A stretch of 64,000 nt of DNA from Edaphocola flava. Lineage in GTDB: Bacteria > Bacteroidota > Bacteroidia > Chitinophagales > Chitinophagaceae. Positions 8,950 through 17,622 of the stretch are shown here, one piece after another (the stretch's first letter is position 1; every line of letters starts with the position of its first letter). A model generated the notes under the pieces. That model worked only from the letters and a program-made list of their open reading frames with translations, did not search any database and was not told where the DNA came from. The position numbers and the translations under genes are program-made. The stretch is from NCBI RefSeq assembly GCF_004118155.1, contig NZ_SAIQ01000001.1:1240001-1304000 (forward strand), read 5' to 3'.

Positions 8950-9930
8950 TTAAAGTTTGATTACTTTAAGCTGTTGGGCCGATTGGCCGTTTTGAATACT
9001 GAGGAAATAACTACCGGCTGCAATGTGCTGCAGATCCAATGTGCTCACCTGTTTTATGGTCTGGAATGTCCGCACCACTTTACCGGAAAGATCAATCAGG
9101 TCCATCGTTACCTTTCCTGAAGGTGCAATGCCCAGGTCTACTGTGATTGATTCCTTCGCAGGATTAGGATAGACATTGGCCTGAACCGGAGCAAGACAAG
9201 GATTGCCGCTTGTCAGTATGGTACTATACAATGTTGGCTCGCCCATTTCTCTGATCGCCAGGCGATAGAAATTCCGGCCCTGTAGCGGAGCTGCATCTGT
9301 AGCGGTAAACTGTTTGCCGGCCTGCATTACAGCAGCGGTTAAGGGTTGGAATGATTTGCCGTCTGCGCTGCGCTCAATAGTAAAATTACTAGCGATGGCA
9401 TCATCTGCAGACCAGCTCAATTGTAAAGAACAGGAAGAACCTGCCGTTACTATTAAGTGATGGTATAAGATCGGTAGAGGAACCGAAGTACTGGTCGCCG
9501 TAACCCGGTTCAGTAATACATTGTTCAAGCCTGTTGCCGATACATAGTAAGTACCGGTACTTCCCGTACTACTCGTTACAGAGGTAAAGGTAGTCGTAGC
9601 TCCTGATTTGATCAGGGACAAGGTATTTTCCTGGTTACCGTTCAGCTCTCCTGCGGCATACCGGATACCTGCCGTACCGGAAAAAGTGATGGCCGGGGCA
9701 ATGGTATATACATTAGCAATTGTTGCGCCACTGCCTACAGTCAGGGGTGTGGCCGATTGGCTGATGGTATTGTTCTGCAAGGTAATGTCCGCAGAAGGGC
9801 TCAATACCAGACCCTGGGTAGAAAATGCTGTACCGGATTTGACGGTAAGGCCTGTGCTGCCGGTGAATAGCTGTGCATGGGCAGCAGTAGTCAGGCCGGC
9901 AAGACATAATATGATAGAAATACTTCTCAT
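8950..9930 (-). CDS. T9SS-secreted protein
   Basis: 326 aa. Signal peptide MRSISIILCLAGLTTAAHAQ, then a Thr/Ser-rich beta region to about residue 150 (SGTAFSTQGLVLSPSADITLQNN style, as in autotransporter-like cargo). An FN3-like segment follows (LQLSWSADDAIASNFTIERSADGKSF, FYRLAIRE), and a type A sorting domain closes the protein (ANVYPNPAKESITVDLG...GSYFLSIQNGQSAQQLKVIKL). Starts 24 bp after the 9955 gene ends, so the two form an operon. Analogous to the 8087 gene on the other strand. Confidence 0.85.
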   Translation of the reverse strand: MRSISIILCLAGLTTAAHAQLFTGSTGLTVKSGTAFSTQGLVLSPSADITLQNNTISQSATPLTVGSGATIANVYTIAPAITFSGTAGIRYAAGELNGNQENTLSLIKSGATTTFTSVTSSTGSTGTYYVSATGLNNVLLNRVTATSTSVPLPILYHHLIVTAGSSCSLQLSWSADDAIASNFTIERSADGKSFQPLTAAVMQAGKQFTATDAAPLQGRNFYRLAIREMGEPTLYSTILTSGNPCLAPVQANVYPNPAKESITVDLGIAPSGKVTMDLIDLSGKVVRTFQTIKQVSTLDLQHIAAGSYFLSIQNGQSAQQLKVIKL

Positions 9931-9954
9931 GGTTATCTGTTTAGGTGGGTAGAT

Positions 9955-10698
9955 TTATAAACCTTTTAATAACAGCGTATACGAGGTATTAGGGTCCTGA
10001 TTGGTCTGCGTAAACTGGTAAGACAGTACATCTCCAGGCACTACCGATACTGTGCCGCTCACCTCAACAACCGCGGTAGTACCCACCGTAGTAGAAGTAG
10101 CGACTGTAGCTGCAACACCCGTACTCACTCCGTTTTTAAACAGGGTGAACGTCGCCGAATGGCTGCCAGATCCCACAACACCGCCAGGGGCTACACGTGC
10201 TACAATCCTTAATTTGTAAAAGGTACAGGCATTAGGTACTACATAGCTGGTAATCGGAGAGGTACCATTAACAGAGGTAGTTGCATCCTGGGTCTCATTC
10301 ACACTGGACTGTCCACCAAGGGAGACAGGGCTGAAGAAAAGCGGCCCAAGCGCCGGACCGCCAGTTTGTTTGTACGCCGCAACTGCCCGGGTCATGATGA
10401 TGGTTGAATCCTGACCGGCCGAAGAGGCATTGGAAACCGCTGTCCAGGCAGAACCATTATATACATAAAAGCCTGGCGTGTTATCGGTCTGGTAGATCAG
10501 CAGACCCGTAGCTGGTGACGCCGGACGGTTTGCCTGGTTCATACGGGGGATCAGTAAACCCTTTCCTGTTGCATTGATCTCCATCATGGCCGAAGAATGA
10601 GGTGTAGTAGTACCCACGCCCACCTGGGCAGAAGCCTCATTGGTATGCAGCAGAATGGCTGCAGTTAAAAGCAGCGCTGAAGTAAAGATTGTTTTCAT
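9955..10698 (-). CDS. Secreted protein with tail-fibre-like box
   Basis: 247 aa. Signal peptide [24 protein letters not shown], then [17 protein letters not shown] and [37 protein letters not shown], nearly the same box as in the 6862 protein. The C-terminal half (about 120-247) is a beta-rich domain with alternating hydrophobic residues ([38 protein letters not shown]), consistent with a jelly-roll head but different from the BclB-like domain. No T9SS tail. First gene of the operon with 8950. Role unknown; probably a structural surface protein. Confidence 0.78.
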   Translation of the reverse strand: MKTIFTSALLLTAAILLHTNEASAQVGVGTTTPHSSAMMEINATGKGLLIPRMNQANRPASPATGLLIYQTDNTPGFYVYNGSAWTAVSNASSAGQDSTIIMTRAVAAYKQTGGPALGPLFFSPVSLGGQSSVNETQDATTSVNGTSPITSYVVPNACTFYKLRIVARVAPGGVVGSGSHSATFTLFKNGVSTGVAATVATSTTVGTTAVVEVSGTVSVVPGDVLSYQFTQTNQDPNTSYTLLLKGL

Positions 10699-11137
10699 GT
10701 TTATTGATTTATATATGGGGAATAAAATTAATGCTAAATGTGTAAAATCCGAATTATATTTTCACTAAATAGTGATAGTACGGTATTTTTTGAGGTTGAA
10801 GAGCATATTTTAAGGATAAGAGCACCCCATCGGAGTCCTCTCTATCATTTTATGTATTGTTGATTATTCTGTGATTATGCTGATGCCGCTTAAATCTGCT
10901 TTCCCGCTTTTCAGGAATTCATAAGTCAGCCGGTCGGCCTGGCAATTGATGAATTTGATTTTCTTTAAGCTATTGCTCTAAATGTGCGTAACAAAGTTTT
11001 TTTCTTATTTGATTGAAGATTATGGAAACTATAGATGTATTAAAAAAAATCTACATTTAATAACCTTTTTTTAACCTCATTTTCAATGCTCACTTTCGTT
11101 CTTTGTTTTTATAACTAACATTAAAATTATTACACGT
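10699..11137. other. Intergenic region containing a gene fragment
   Basis: 439 bp, A+T-rich. The only recognisable content is the truncated gene copy at 10863-10979. The rest includes the upstream region for the lipoprotein gene at 11138, with no clear TAnnTTTG element. Confidence 0.6.
10863..10979 (-). pseudogene. Truncated 3'-end copy of the XRE/pentapeptide gene
   Basis: 117 bp that align without gaps to 14891-15007, the last 38 codons and stop of the XRE/pentapeptide gene, in the same orientation, with five differences by my reading. Four are silent (two in one Leu codon, one Gly, one Thr) and one gives Leu to Gln. The pattern suggests a once-intact paralogue that diverged under selection before losing everything upstream. 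Upstream of the fragment the sequence shows no further similarity. Confidence 0.85.
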
Positions 11138-11641
11138 ATGAAAAAAATCTTAGTGCTTACCTCCGCTCTTGCAATAGGCTTTACAGCTTGTGACAAAAAG
11201 GAACCAAGTCCTGCATCGGCTTCTAATAAACACTCCAATGTAAATTTAAGGACCATAGTAACCGGTGCTCCTGCCACAAGAAGCTGGGATGCAAAAAGGG
11301 GAGACTGTTTTAATGGCGGTCAGGATTGCCTGGATGAGGTGGAATGTGTAGCTGCTGCACCAATTGGCCTCTGGGAATTAATTTATAAAGCGATCACAAA
11401 TCCAAATACTGGTCCGGAAGACATTTTTCGGGTGTATTCAGACTATGCTAGTAATGATGCTAAAAAAGGACTCACAGAGATTTTAGGTACCGACAATTAT
11501 AATGCTATTCTTTCTGGTGAGTTATTGTTGAAAATTCGTATGAACCCTGATAAGCCAAACACTATATTCTTAGGATTATTTGAAGGTTCCAATCCGGATA
11601 GACTTGTATTAGTTGTACCTATAACTAAAGTGCAGCAATAA
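11138..11641 (+). CDS. Lipoprotein of unknown function
   Basis: 167 aa. Lipobox GFTAC at residues 14-18 (MKKILVLTSALAIGFTAC) followed by charged DKKEP, so probably lipidated. The mature part has four Cys near residues 57-70 (RGDCFNGGQDCLDEVEC) and a C-terminal segment (NAILSGELLLKIRMNPD...RLVLVVPITKV) with no family I recognise. Its stop overlaps the next start by one base (TAATG), which points to translational coupling with 11641. The three genes 11138-13242 look like one operon of envelope proteins and are visibly more A+T-rich than nearby housekeeping genes. Confidence 0.7.
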   Translation: MKKILVLTSALAIGFTACDKKEPSPASASNKHSNVNLRTIVTGAPATRSWDAKRGDCFNGGQDCLDEVECVAAAPIGLWELIYKAITNPNTGPEDIFRVYSDYASNDAKKGLTEILGTDNYNAILSGELLLKIRMNPDKPNTIFLGLFEGSNPDRLVLVVPITKVQQ

Positions 11642-12825
11642 TGTTTTTTGACATAAAAAACCCTATCAACCTTTGCCGTAAAAAGGTCGCGAGAACCTTT
11701 TTTACGGTAAAGGTTTTTGCGATTGCAGGAGCCTTAAGCTCATGGATAGGCTGCAGCGATACCAGACATGATAGACACTCAGGTGCAGACAAGCAGATCA
11801 GCATAGAGGATTCCATTGTTATTGATGCGAGCAGTATATTTAAACTATATCCAACCACAATCACCAAAAAGAACAGTACAGAAGACTCTGTATTACTCAT
11901 ATTAGATAAAATCGCTTCAGTAGCTTATAAGATAGATACTGATAATAATATTTATGACACCAATGCTATGTCTAAGGCTTTAACTGCAGATATGATTGGT
12001 TTTACAATTAATAAACGAAAAATTTATTTCTTGTCTGAAAAGGGCGTAATGGTATTCTCAGGAGAGCCAAATGTTACACCAAAAGCATATGCTTTTGATG
12101 TAACTGATGTGAATGTGAATGGGTTTCATACTGCTGCAGGTGAATTTAAGATTATGGATGATGGCAGCTTCCTGATTTGTAAATTCCTGAATGGAGAACG
12201 GAATACCAGAGAGGGTTTTGAAAAGTACTTCAGTAGTAAAATAGTGTGTAAAGCGGTTATTGATGAGGGCAAACGATACCTGATAACCAAGGATTTGCAG
12301 GACATTACTTTCCCCATAGACTACAGGAAAAATGACTATAATGATGTATACCCCATATTTTATACTCATGGTAATAACATTCGATATGTTTTTCAATACT
12401 GGGATTCAATAGGTATTATTACTCCTGAGGGGAAGGAGCGATATGCTATTCCCAAACAATTTTCTGTAAAGACGGAGCCAATACCCGAAGGTGGAGAAAG
12501 TAGTAAAACGAAATCTGATGAATATACTTCTACCCGCAATGCCAATATATCGCTCCTGGAATTTAAGGATAAAATACTTGTTTTTCAGCAAATAGGAGCT
12601 GAGAAGTATGTAGATGAAGAAACCGGAATGCTTAACGATTACCTGTCTTTGGACAAAAGAATGCTTGTCTTCGATCTGGCTAAGAAACGGTTTGAGGACG
12701 TGGCGTATAAACTGCCTCCCAACTGTAATCCCGTAAAGTCTTGTGTATTTAATAACCATTTGTATTTGTTTACTGTAGACGAGGCAAGAGGAAAAATAAA
12801 AATTTATATTACAACTTTAAAATAG
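11641..12825 (+). CDS. Putative lipoprotein, beta-propeller-like
   Basis: 394 aa. N-terminus is basic then hydrophobic (TVKVFAIAGALSSWIGCSD), with a possible lipobox ending at C38 that is longer than usual; a later start is possible but no good ATG precedes the hydrophobic stretch. The body alternates beta strands with recurring F/I-x-I-x-D-D-G patterns (FKIMDDGSFLICKF), resembling DUF4221/DUF5128-type six-bladed propeller lipoproteins of Bacteroidota; this is a resemblance, not a firm assignment. Coupled to the upstream gene by the TAATG overlap and followed 6 bp later by a Cys-x-x-Cys lipoprotein. Confidence 0.6.
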   Translation: MFFDIKNPINLCRKKVARTFFTVKVFAIAGALSSWIGCSDTRHDRHSGADKQISIEDSIVIDASSIFKLYPTTITKKNSTEDSVLLILDKIASVAYKIDTDNNIYDTNAMSKALTADMIGFTINKRKIYFLSEKGVMVFSGEPNVTPKAYAFDVTDVNVNGFHTAAGEFKIMDDGSFLICKFLNGERNTREGFEKYFSSKIVCKAVIDEGKRYLITKDLQDITFPIDYRKNDYNDVYPIFYTHGNNIRYVFQYWDSIGIITPEGKERYAIPKQFSVKTEPIPEGGESSKTKSDEYTSTRNANISLLEFKDKILVFQQIGAEKYVDEETGMLNDYLSLDKRMLVFDLAKKRFEDVAYKLPPNCNPVKSCVFNNHLYLFTVDEARGKIKIYITTLK

Positions 12826-12831
12826 AAAGGT

Positions 12832-13242
12832 ATGAAATACCTATATGTAGGATTGATGGCAATCTTATCGATAACTTCCTGTAAGGAAAAGGAGGGAAAC
12901 AGAGACACTGAATTGCTGGAGCAGTACCTTCATAAACAATTTAATGCAGAAATTGCAAAGGATAACAGCACATACGTTTTGCTGTCAGATCAGGCCTGTT
13001 CAGGATGTGCAAGATACATTTTTAGAGAGGCCAAAGTTCCACATGATAAGTTCATATTCATTCTTCCTAGACCGTCTGATAACTATATCTATAATCATCC
13101 AAATGTTTTAATTGATAGTTCTGCTAATTTAGGAAGACTTAAGTTTCATAGGGGGAATGTCTGTACTATAAAAACTCATGATGGGTTGGTGACTGAAGTC
13201 CGGGTTTACGATCCTTCCGAGGTAAAAGATATATTTAAATAA
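12832..13242 (+). CDS. Small lipoprotein with CSGC motif
   Basis: 136 aa. Lipobox SITSC at residues 13-17, then Lys/Glu-rich linker. The motif SDQACSGCARY (residues about 52-62) is a Cys-x-x-Cys placed after a beta strand (STYVLLS), as in the active site of thioredoxin-like proteins. The rest (FIFILPRP, LIDSSANLGRLKF) could complete a small thioredoxin fold, but the cis-Pro loop is not clear. Starts 6 bp after the 11641 gene, third in the operon. A periplasm-facing thiol role is an inference. Confidence 0.62.
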   Translation: MKYLYVGLMAILSITSCKEKEGNRDTELLEQYLHKQFNAEIAKDNSTYVLLSDQACSGCARYIFREAKVPHDKFIFILPRPSDNYIYNHPNVLIDSSANLGRLKFHRGNVCTIKTHDGLVTEVRVYDPSEVKDIFK

Positions 13243-13310
13243 TCTGAAGGGAGTTTTTACTAAAATATCTTTCAAAATTAGCTTACTTTATTGGTTAAAA
13301 TTAATATCCA

Positions 13311-14834
13311 TTGTCAGAAGTAAAAAAACTAGCCGGGCAGACCATATGGTATGGCTTAAGTAGCGTAGTCGCTAAACTGTCCATTAACCTGCTTACTCCT
13401 ATTTTTACTTATATCCTTAGTACTCCAGAGGGTGTGATTTCTTTAGGTAGAGTAAGTCTTATCTATTCCTATTTCGCTTTCTTGAATATACTGTTTACCT
13501 ACGGGATGGAAACCGCATACTTTCGGTTTAATAATACCCATAAGGAAGATAGGCGTAATATATTCAATACAAGTTTTGGCTCCTTGCTGATCAGCACTGT
13601 GATTTTTTGTATCACATTATTCCTGTTTAATTCAGATATTGACCGGTTTCTGGAATTCGATAATCATGTGGAGTATATTAACCTTGCTATTATCATTCTC
13701 TTTTTTGATACCATACAAACGGTACCTTTTGCCAGGCTGAGGAATGAAAATAAGCCGCGAAAATATGCATTTATCAGGGTTACAGGCGTAGCTATAAATA
13801 TTTTGTCTGTAGTCTTCTTTATGGTGCTGCTGCCCAAACTTGCCGTAAACAATACCGATAGTATCTGGGGAATGATGACCAGAAAGTATTCGGTAGTCAC
13901 CTTTATCCTATTTAGCAACCTGATTCAGACTGTATTTACTTTTCTAGCCTTGTTTAAAGAGTGGAAAGATTTTACATTTAAGATAGACCGTACGTTATGG
14001 AAGAAGATGTTTCAATACAGCTCACCCATGATCATTATTGGCCTGGCAGGAATGGTTAACGAAGTCATTGACCGTCAGATGCTGATCAAATTAATTGACA
14101 ATACAAAAGAATATGCCCAGACCGTTCAATCAATTTATTCTCAAAATTATAAGCTGAGTATTGTCGTCACCATGTTCATTACAGCTTTCCGAATGGCGGC
14201 CGAGCCATTCTTCTTTAGTAAAGCACAGGATAAAAAAGCTCCGGAACTGTATGCAAGAATTATGAAATGGTTTGTGGTCACGGTATGCATTGCCTACCTC
14301 CTTACTGCTCTCTTCTTAGATGACATCTGGATCAAATGGCTGGGCCCATCTTACCGCTCAGGTAAATTTGTTGTACCGATACTATTATTAGCAAACGTAT
14401 TTACCGGGATATATTATAATTTATCTACCTGGTATAAGATTACTGATAAAATGCGCATCGGGGTCGTCATTACCCTATTAGGTGCTGGAATAACATTTGT
14501 GGGCAATTATCTTTTTATCCCAGAATTTGAAATGCTTGCTTCTGCATGGACAACTTTAGTATGTTATGCATCAATGGTTATAATCTGCTATTTCTGGGGT
14601 CAGAAATATTATCCTGTACCCTATCCGGTGAAAAGGGTATTAACTTACCTGACCACAATTGTTGTTTTATATTTTATTCAGCATAATTTAGGGATTCTGT
14701 TCCCTGACAAACATTATATTTTATTACGTTTATCATCAGGCTTGGCATTATTGCTCTTTTTTCTATTGCTGGTATTTAAATTGGAAAAGAAAGAATTGCA
14801 AGGAATGCCCCTGCTCAGGAAGTACTTTAAATAA
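13311..14834 (+). CDS. Polysaccharide flippase, MOP/Wzx type
   Basis: 507 aa and about 12-14 hydrophobic segments. The start motif (KKLAGQTIWYGLSSVVAKLSI) followed by LLTPIFTYIL is typical of O-antigen/teichoic-acid flippases (Polysacc_synt, MATE-like MOP superfamily). Members move lipid-linked sugar across the inner membrane. The start is TTG at 13311; no ATG lies between it and the first membrane segments, so TTG is favoured. No glycosyltransferase cluster surrounds it, so the substrate cannot be guessed. A terminator follows directly. Confidence 0.85.
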   Translation: MSEVKKLAGQTIWYGLSSVVAKLSINLLTPIFTYILSTPEGVISLGRVSLIYSYFAFLNILFTYGMETAYFRFNNTHKEDRRNIFNTSFGSLLISTVIFCITLFLFNSDIDRFLEFDNHVEYINLAIIILFFDTIQTVPFARLRNENKPRKYAFIRVTGVAINILSVVFFMVLLPKLAVNNTDSIWGMMTRKYSVVTFILFSNLIQTVFTFLALFKEWKDFTFKIDRTLWKKMFQYSSPMIIIGLAGMVNEVIDRQMLIKLIDNTKEYAQTVQSIYSQNYKLSIVVTMFITAFRMAAEPFFFSKAQDKKAPELYARIMKWFVVTVCIAYLLTALFLDDIWIKWLGPSYRSGKFVVPILLLANVFTGIYYNLSTWYKITDKMRIGVVITLLGAGITFVGNYLFIPEFEMLASAWTTLVCYASMVIICYFWGQKYYPVPYPVKRVLTYLTTIVVLYFIQHNLGILFPDKHYILLRLSSGLALLLFFLLLVFKLEKKELQGMPLLRKYFK

Positions 14835-14843
14835 CTACGTGTA

Positions 14844-14868
14844 AATGGGGCTCTGATGGAGCCCCATT
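14844..14868. terminator. Hairpin terminator
   Basis: aatggggctc / gagccccatt, loop tgatg. Between convergent genes ending at 14834 and 14892. Confidence 0.8.
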
Positions 14869-14891
14869 GTATGCTTTCCTGCATGCCTGAA

Positions 14892-15779
14892 TTATTCTGT
14901 GATTATGCTGATGCCGCTTAAATCTGCTTTTCCGCTTTTCAGGAATTCATAGGTCAGCCGGTCGGCCAGGCAATTGATGAATTTGATTTTCTTCAGGCTA
15001 TTGCTCTTGAAAAAGGTATTGGTTATGGTTGCATCCTGAAAAGTAACCCGGGTAAAGGTACACTGCTCAAAAGAGCAGTCTGCAATATGACCTCCTAAAA
15101 CAAGATCTGCAAGGTGTGTGTCCGTGAAGGAAGTATGGTTCAGTACCACATCAGTCATATTGCTTTTTTCCAGTCCGCCGGACCTGATAATCATACCGGT
15201 AAAGTCAGCGCCGGAGAAATCACAGCCGCTGGCATAGCTTCCCTGCAGCTCAACGGAGCGCAGCACACAATTGTTGAATTGATTGCCGGATAAGTAGGTG
15301 CTTTGAAATTGACTGCCACTGAAGTCGGAACCTGAGAAATCGCAGCTGTCCACATTATTCCTTTTCAGCTGTAGGCCAGACATGTCTGAGCCAATGAATT
15401 TACAGCGTTGCATATTAGAAGAACCGAATTTTTCATGAAGGTTCTTTAGACCCGAAAAGTCAGCGTCTGCCCAGTTTCCGCGTGACATATCCCAGCTCAG
15501 TTTGCGTTCTGTCTTTACAGGAGTCTCCGCCGGAATGTTAATCGGTTCTGCTGCCGGAGAAGAGGTCGTTGTCTGAAATTGTGCGGAAAAATAATTAAGG
15601 TCTACCCCCAGTATTTCGGCCAGTCGGTTAACCGTAATGATATCCGGAACAGATTCTCCCCGTTCCCACTTGCCCACGGCCTGCGGACTGATAAATAAAT
15701 GTTGCGCCAGTTGCGCCTGAGATAGATTTGCATTTTTTCTGGCCTCGGCAATTTTATTGCCCATGATCTTTGTATCCAT
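14892..15779 (-). CDS. XRE-family regulator fused to pentapeptide repeats
   Basis: 295 aa. Residues about 6-60 form a helix-turn-helix (IAEARKNANLSQAQLAQHLF, SPQAVGKWERGESVPD, LAEILGVDLNYF). A Pro/Thr-rich linker follows, then about 180 residues of pentapeptide repeats (DFSGSDFSGSQF, CDFSGADFTGM, SFEQCTFTRVTF) forming a right-handed beta-helix. Pentapeptide domains may mimic DNA or act as scaffolds; here the fusion suggests a DNA-binding regulator with a sensing or interaction tail. A partial copy of its 3' end lies at 10863. A TACCTTTG element on the minus strand lies 32 bp upstream of ATG. Confidence 0.85.
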   Translation of the reverse strand: MDTKIMGNKIAEARKNANLSQAQLAQHLFISPQAVGKWERGESVPDIITVNRLAEILGVDLNYFSAQFQTTTSSPAAEPINIPAETPVKTERKLSWDMSRGNWADADFSGLKNLHEKFGSSNMQRCKFIGSDMSGLQLKRNNVDSCDFSGSDFSGSQFQSTYLSGNQFNNCVLRSVELQGSYASGCDFSGADFTGMIIRSGGLEKSNMTDVVLNHTSFTDTHLADLVLGGHIADCSFEQCTFTRVTFQDATITNTFFKSNSLKKIKFINCLADRLTYEFLKSGKADLSGISIITE

Positions 15780-16101
15780 AAGGACTGATTTTTATTTTTT
15801 ATCGATACTGCAAAGGTATCTACGCCAATACCCGATTCGCTGAAAATGCCCTATACCCTTAGTTGTATACACGCTACTTGTGGTTGTATTATGGCAACTG
15901 AAAGTGGTATACCGGTTATCATAGACAAAAAAAGGGAAAAATAACTGATTAGCGAGAAAATGTCAGGCGCTGATTGCTACAGCGGTTCTATTAGTATTTC
16001 TATTCCTTTCCGAATTTAATGCACTTTGCTGTCTTAAGAAACGATGCCCGCGAAGTGATGCAATCATCAGAGCGAGCCTAAGTATTTTCTATTACTTCCT
16101 C
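15780..16101. other. Intergenic region, promoter side of the XRE gene
   Basis: 322 bp between the XRE start and the mepB-like stop. Apart from the minus-strand TACCTTTG at 15811-15818 I see no gene or clear terminator. Confidence 0.5.
15811..15818 (-). promoter_or_regulatory. TAnnTTTG -7 element for the XRE gene
   Basis: Reverse strand reads TACCTTTG, the Bacteroidota -7 consensus, ending 32 nt before the ATG. No TTG at the ideal -33 spacing. Confidence 0.5.
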
Positions 16102-16599
16102 TTAGTATTGATTTAAGTGTAAACTAAGTTTATCTATACCCTTTCCTTCAGGGTGAGTTAAGTCAATAAAAAATGCACTCTGCCATTCCTTGGTTCGTGT
16201 AGCCTGACTGTTTTCCGGGATGTCCCAATCCGGGTATACCCTGAAACCTCTTTTCCCTGCAACCTGTGCAGAAAGTATATGTTTATCGCATAGTACATGA
16301 CGGGGGAATAAGAAAATACCAAACCGGGATGCTGTTTCCGTTGCGATAATATAGAAATCGAAATTGTCGCTGGCATGAAAGGGTTCTGTTTGCCCCTGAC
16401 TGTTTCTTTTCCATAGCGTCACAAATTGCCCGATCTTCTTAGGGGTAATCTTTGCCTTTCTGAATTTGATATTCAGTTTTCCGATCAGAGCATTATAACC
16501 GGCATATTCTTCGCATTCCAGGTCTTTGCATATGCTTGTTAGGGCCTGACCATTTGCGGCAAATATTGCATTGGCTACTTTCTTTAGTGTTTCTTCCAT
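16102..16599 (-). CDS. MepB family protein
   Basis: 165 aa. The segment YNALIGKLNIKFRKAKITPKK followed by GQFVTLWKRNSQGQTEPF, DNFDFYII and GIFLFPRHVL matches the MepB family (PF08877), named after a gene in the Staphylococcus mepRAB operon whose biochemical role is unknown. Length matches the family. No MATE pump or MarR regulator lies next to it here, so the staphylococcal context is not conserved. Divergent from the PhzF-like gene. Confidence 0.85.
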   Translation of the reverse strand: MEETLKKVANAIFAANGQALTSICKDLECEEYAGYNALIGKLNIKFRKAKITPKKIGQFVTLWKRNSQGQTEPFHASDNFDFYIIATETASRFGIFLFPRHVLCDKHILSAQVAGKRGFRVYPDWDIPENSQATRTKEWQSAFFIDLTHPEGKGIDKLSLHLNQY

Positions 16600-16805
16600 T
16601 CTATTTCTGTAAGGTGCATGAATCGCAGAAGTGGTATATCCGTCCTGGCATATCCAAAAGTAGTACTAATTGTTTATCCCGCGGGGACTTGGATCTCACC
16701 CGTATATTAAAGACTACTGCTGCGGCTTTGGATTCTTGAACATTGAATTACTGTGTCCTATAGAAATAGCAGGTACTGTATCTGTGTCCATAGATATTAA
16801 GGGAG

Positions 16806-16813
16806 TACATTTG
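16806..16813 (+). promoter_or_regulatory. TAnnTTTG -7 element for the phzF-like gene
   Basis: TACATTTG, 18 nt before the ATG at 16832. It argues against longer in-frame starts upstream, including the TTG at 16670. Confidence 0.5.
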
Positions 16814-16831
16814 AATAAAACAAGCAAGCAT

Positions 16832-17617
16832 ATGAAACTTAAGATGTATCACGTAGATGCCTTTACCAGCGAAGTCTTCAAAGGTAATCCGGCAGGAGTC
16901 TGTCCATTAGTGGAATGGCTACCGGACGATGCGTTGCAGCATATTGCAGCAGAAAACAACCTTCCCGAAACGGCATTTTACCTCATCAGGGATAGCAAGG
17001 TGGAAATCCGTTGGTTTACTCCGACAGTTGAGGTCGACCTTTGCGGACACGCAACACTTGCTGCAGCATTTGTACTGCATCATTGTGAACAGTATGAACA
17101 CAACATCATCGAATTCTATTCCCCGAGAAGCGGCGCTTTACCTGTAACCGTTCAGGAAGGCAGATTAGTACTGAATTTCCCTACAGATCAGTTTACAGCA
17201 ATAGCGTTGACAGAAGAGCTGATATCTGCGACAGATAAAATACCGGTTGCGGCCTATAAAGGCAAGACCGATTATATGCTCATATTCAATAACCAGGAAG
17301 ATATTGAAACCATGCGACCTAACCTGTCCATAATTGCCGGGCTGGATGCACGAGGCATTATAGTAACTGCTCAAGGGAATACCTACGATTTTGTTTCCCG
17401 TTTTTTCGGACCAGCTTCGGGTATAAATGAAGATCCTGTTACAGGATCGGCACATACCACATTGACACCATATTGGGCAACACAACTGGATAAAACAGAG
17501 CTGCATGCTTTTCAGCTTTCCGCCCGTGGCGGAGCAGTGCATTGCCGTTTGCTGGGAGATAGGGTTGAACTTGCCGGTAATGCAGTGTTGTATATGAAGG
17601 GGGAAATTTATATCTGA
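16832..17617 (+). CDS. PhzF-family isomerase/epimerase-like protein
   Basis: 261 aa from ATG 16832 (MKLKMYHVDAFTSEVFKGNP). PhzF hallmarks are AVCPLxEWL-type N-terminal GNPAGVC, the catalytic-Glu segment NNLPETAFYL, EIRWFTPTVEVDLCGHATLA, and DPVTGSAHTTLTPYW in the second half. Fold is two diaminopimelate-epimerase-like lobes. Most chromosomal homologues (YddE type) have no known substrate; no phenazine genes are nearby. Upstream in-frame codons lack family similarity, which supports this start. Confidence 0.9.
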   Translation: MKLKMYHVDAFTSEVFKGNPAGVCPLVEWLPDDALQHIAAENNLPETAFYLIRDSKVEIRWFTPTVEVDLCGHATLAAAFVLHHCEQYEHNIIEFYSPRSGALPVTVQEGRLVLNFPTDQFTAIALTEELISATDKIPVAAYKGKTDYMLIFNNQEDIETMRPNLSIIAGLDARGIIVTAQGNTYDFVSRFFGPASGINEDPVTGSAHTTLTPYWATQLDKTELHAFQLSARGGAVHCRLLGDRVELAGNAVLYMKGEIYI

Positions 17618-17622
17618 TGCAA

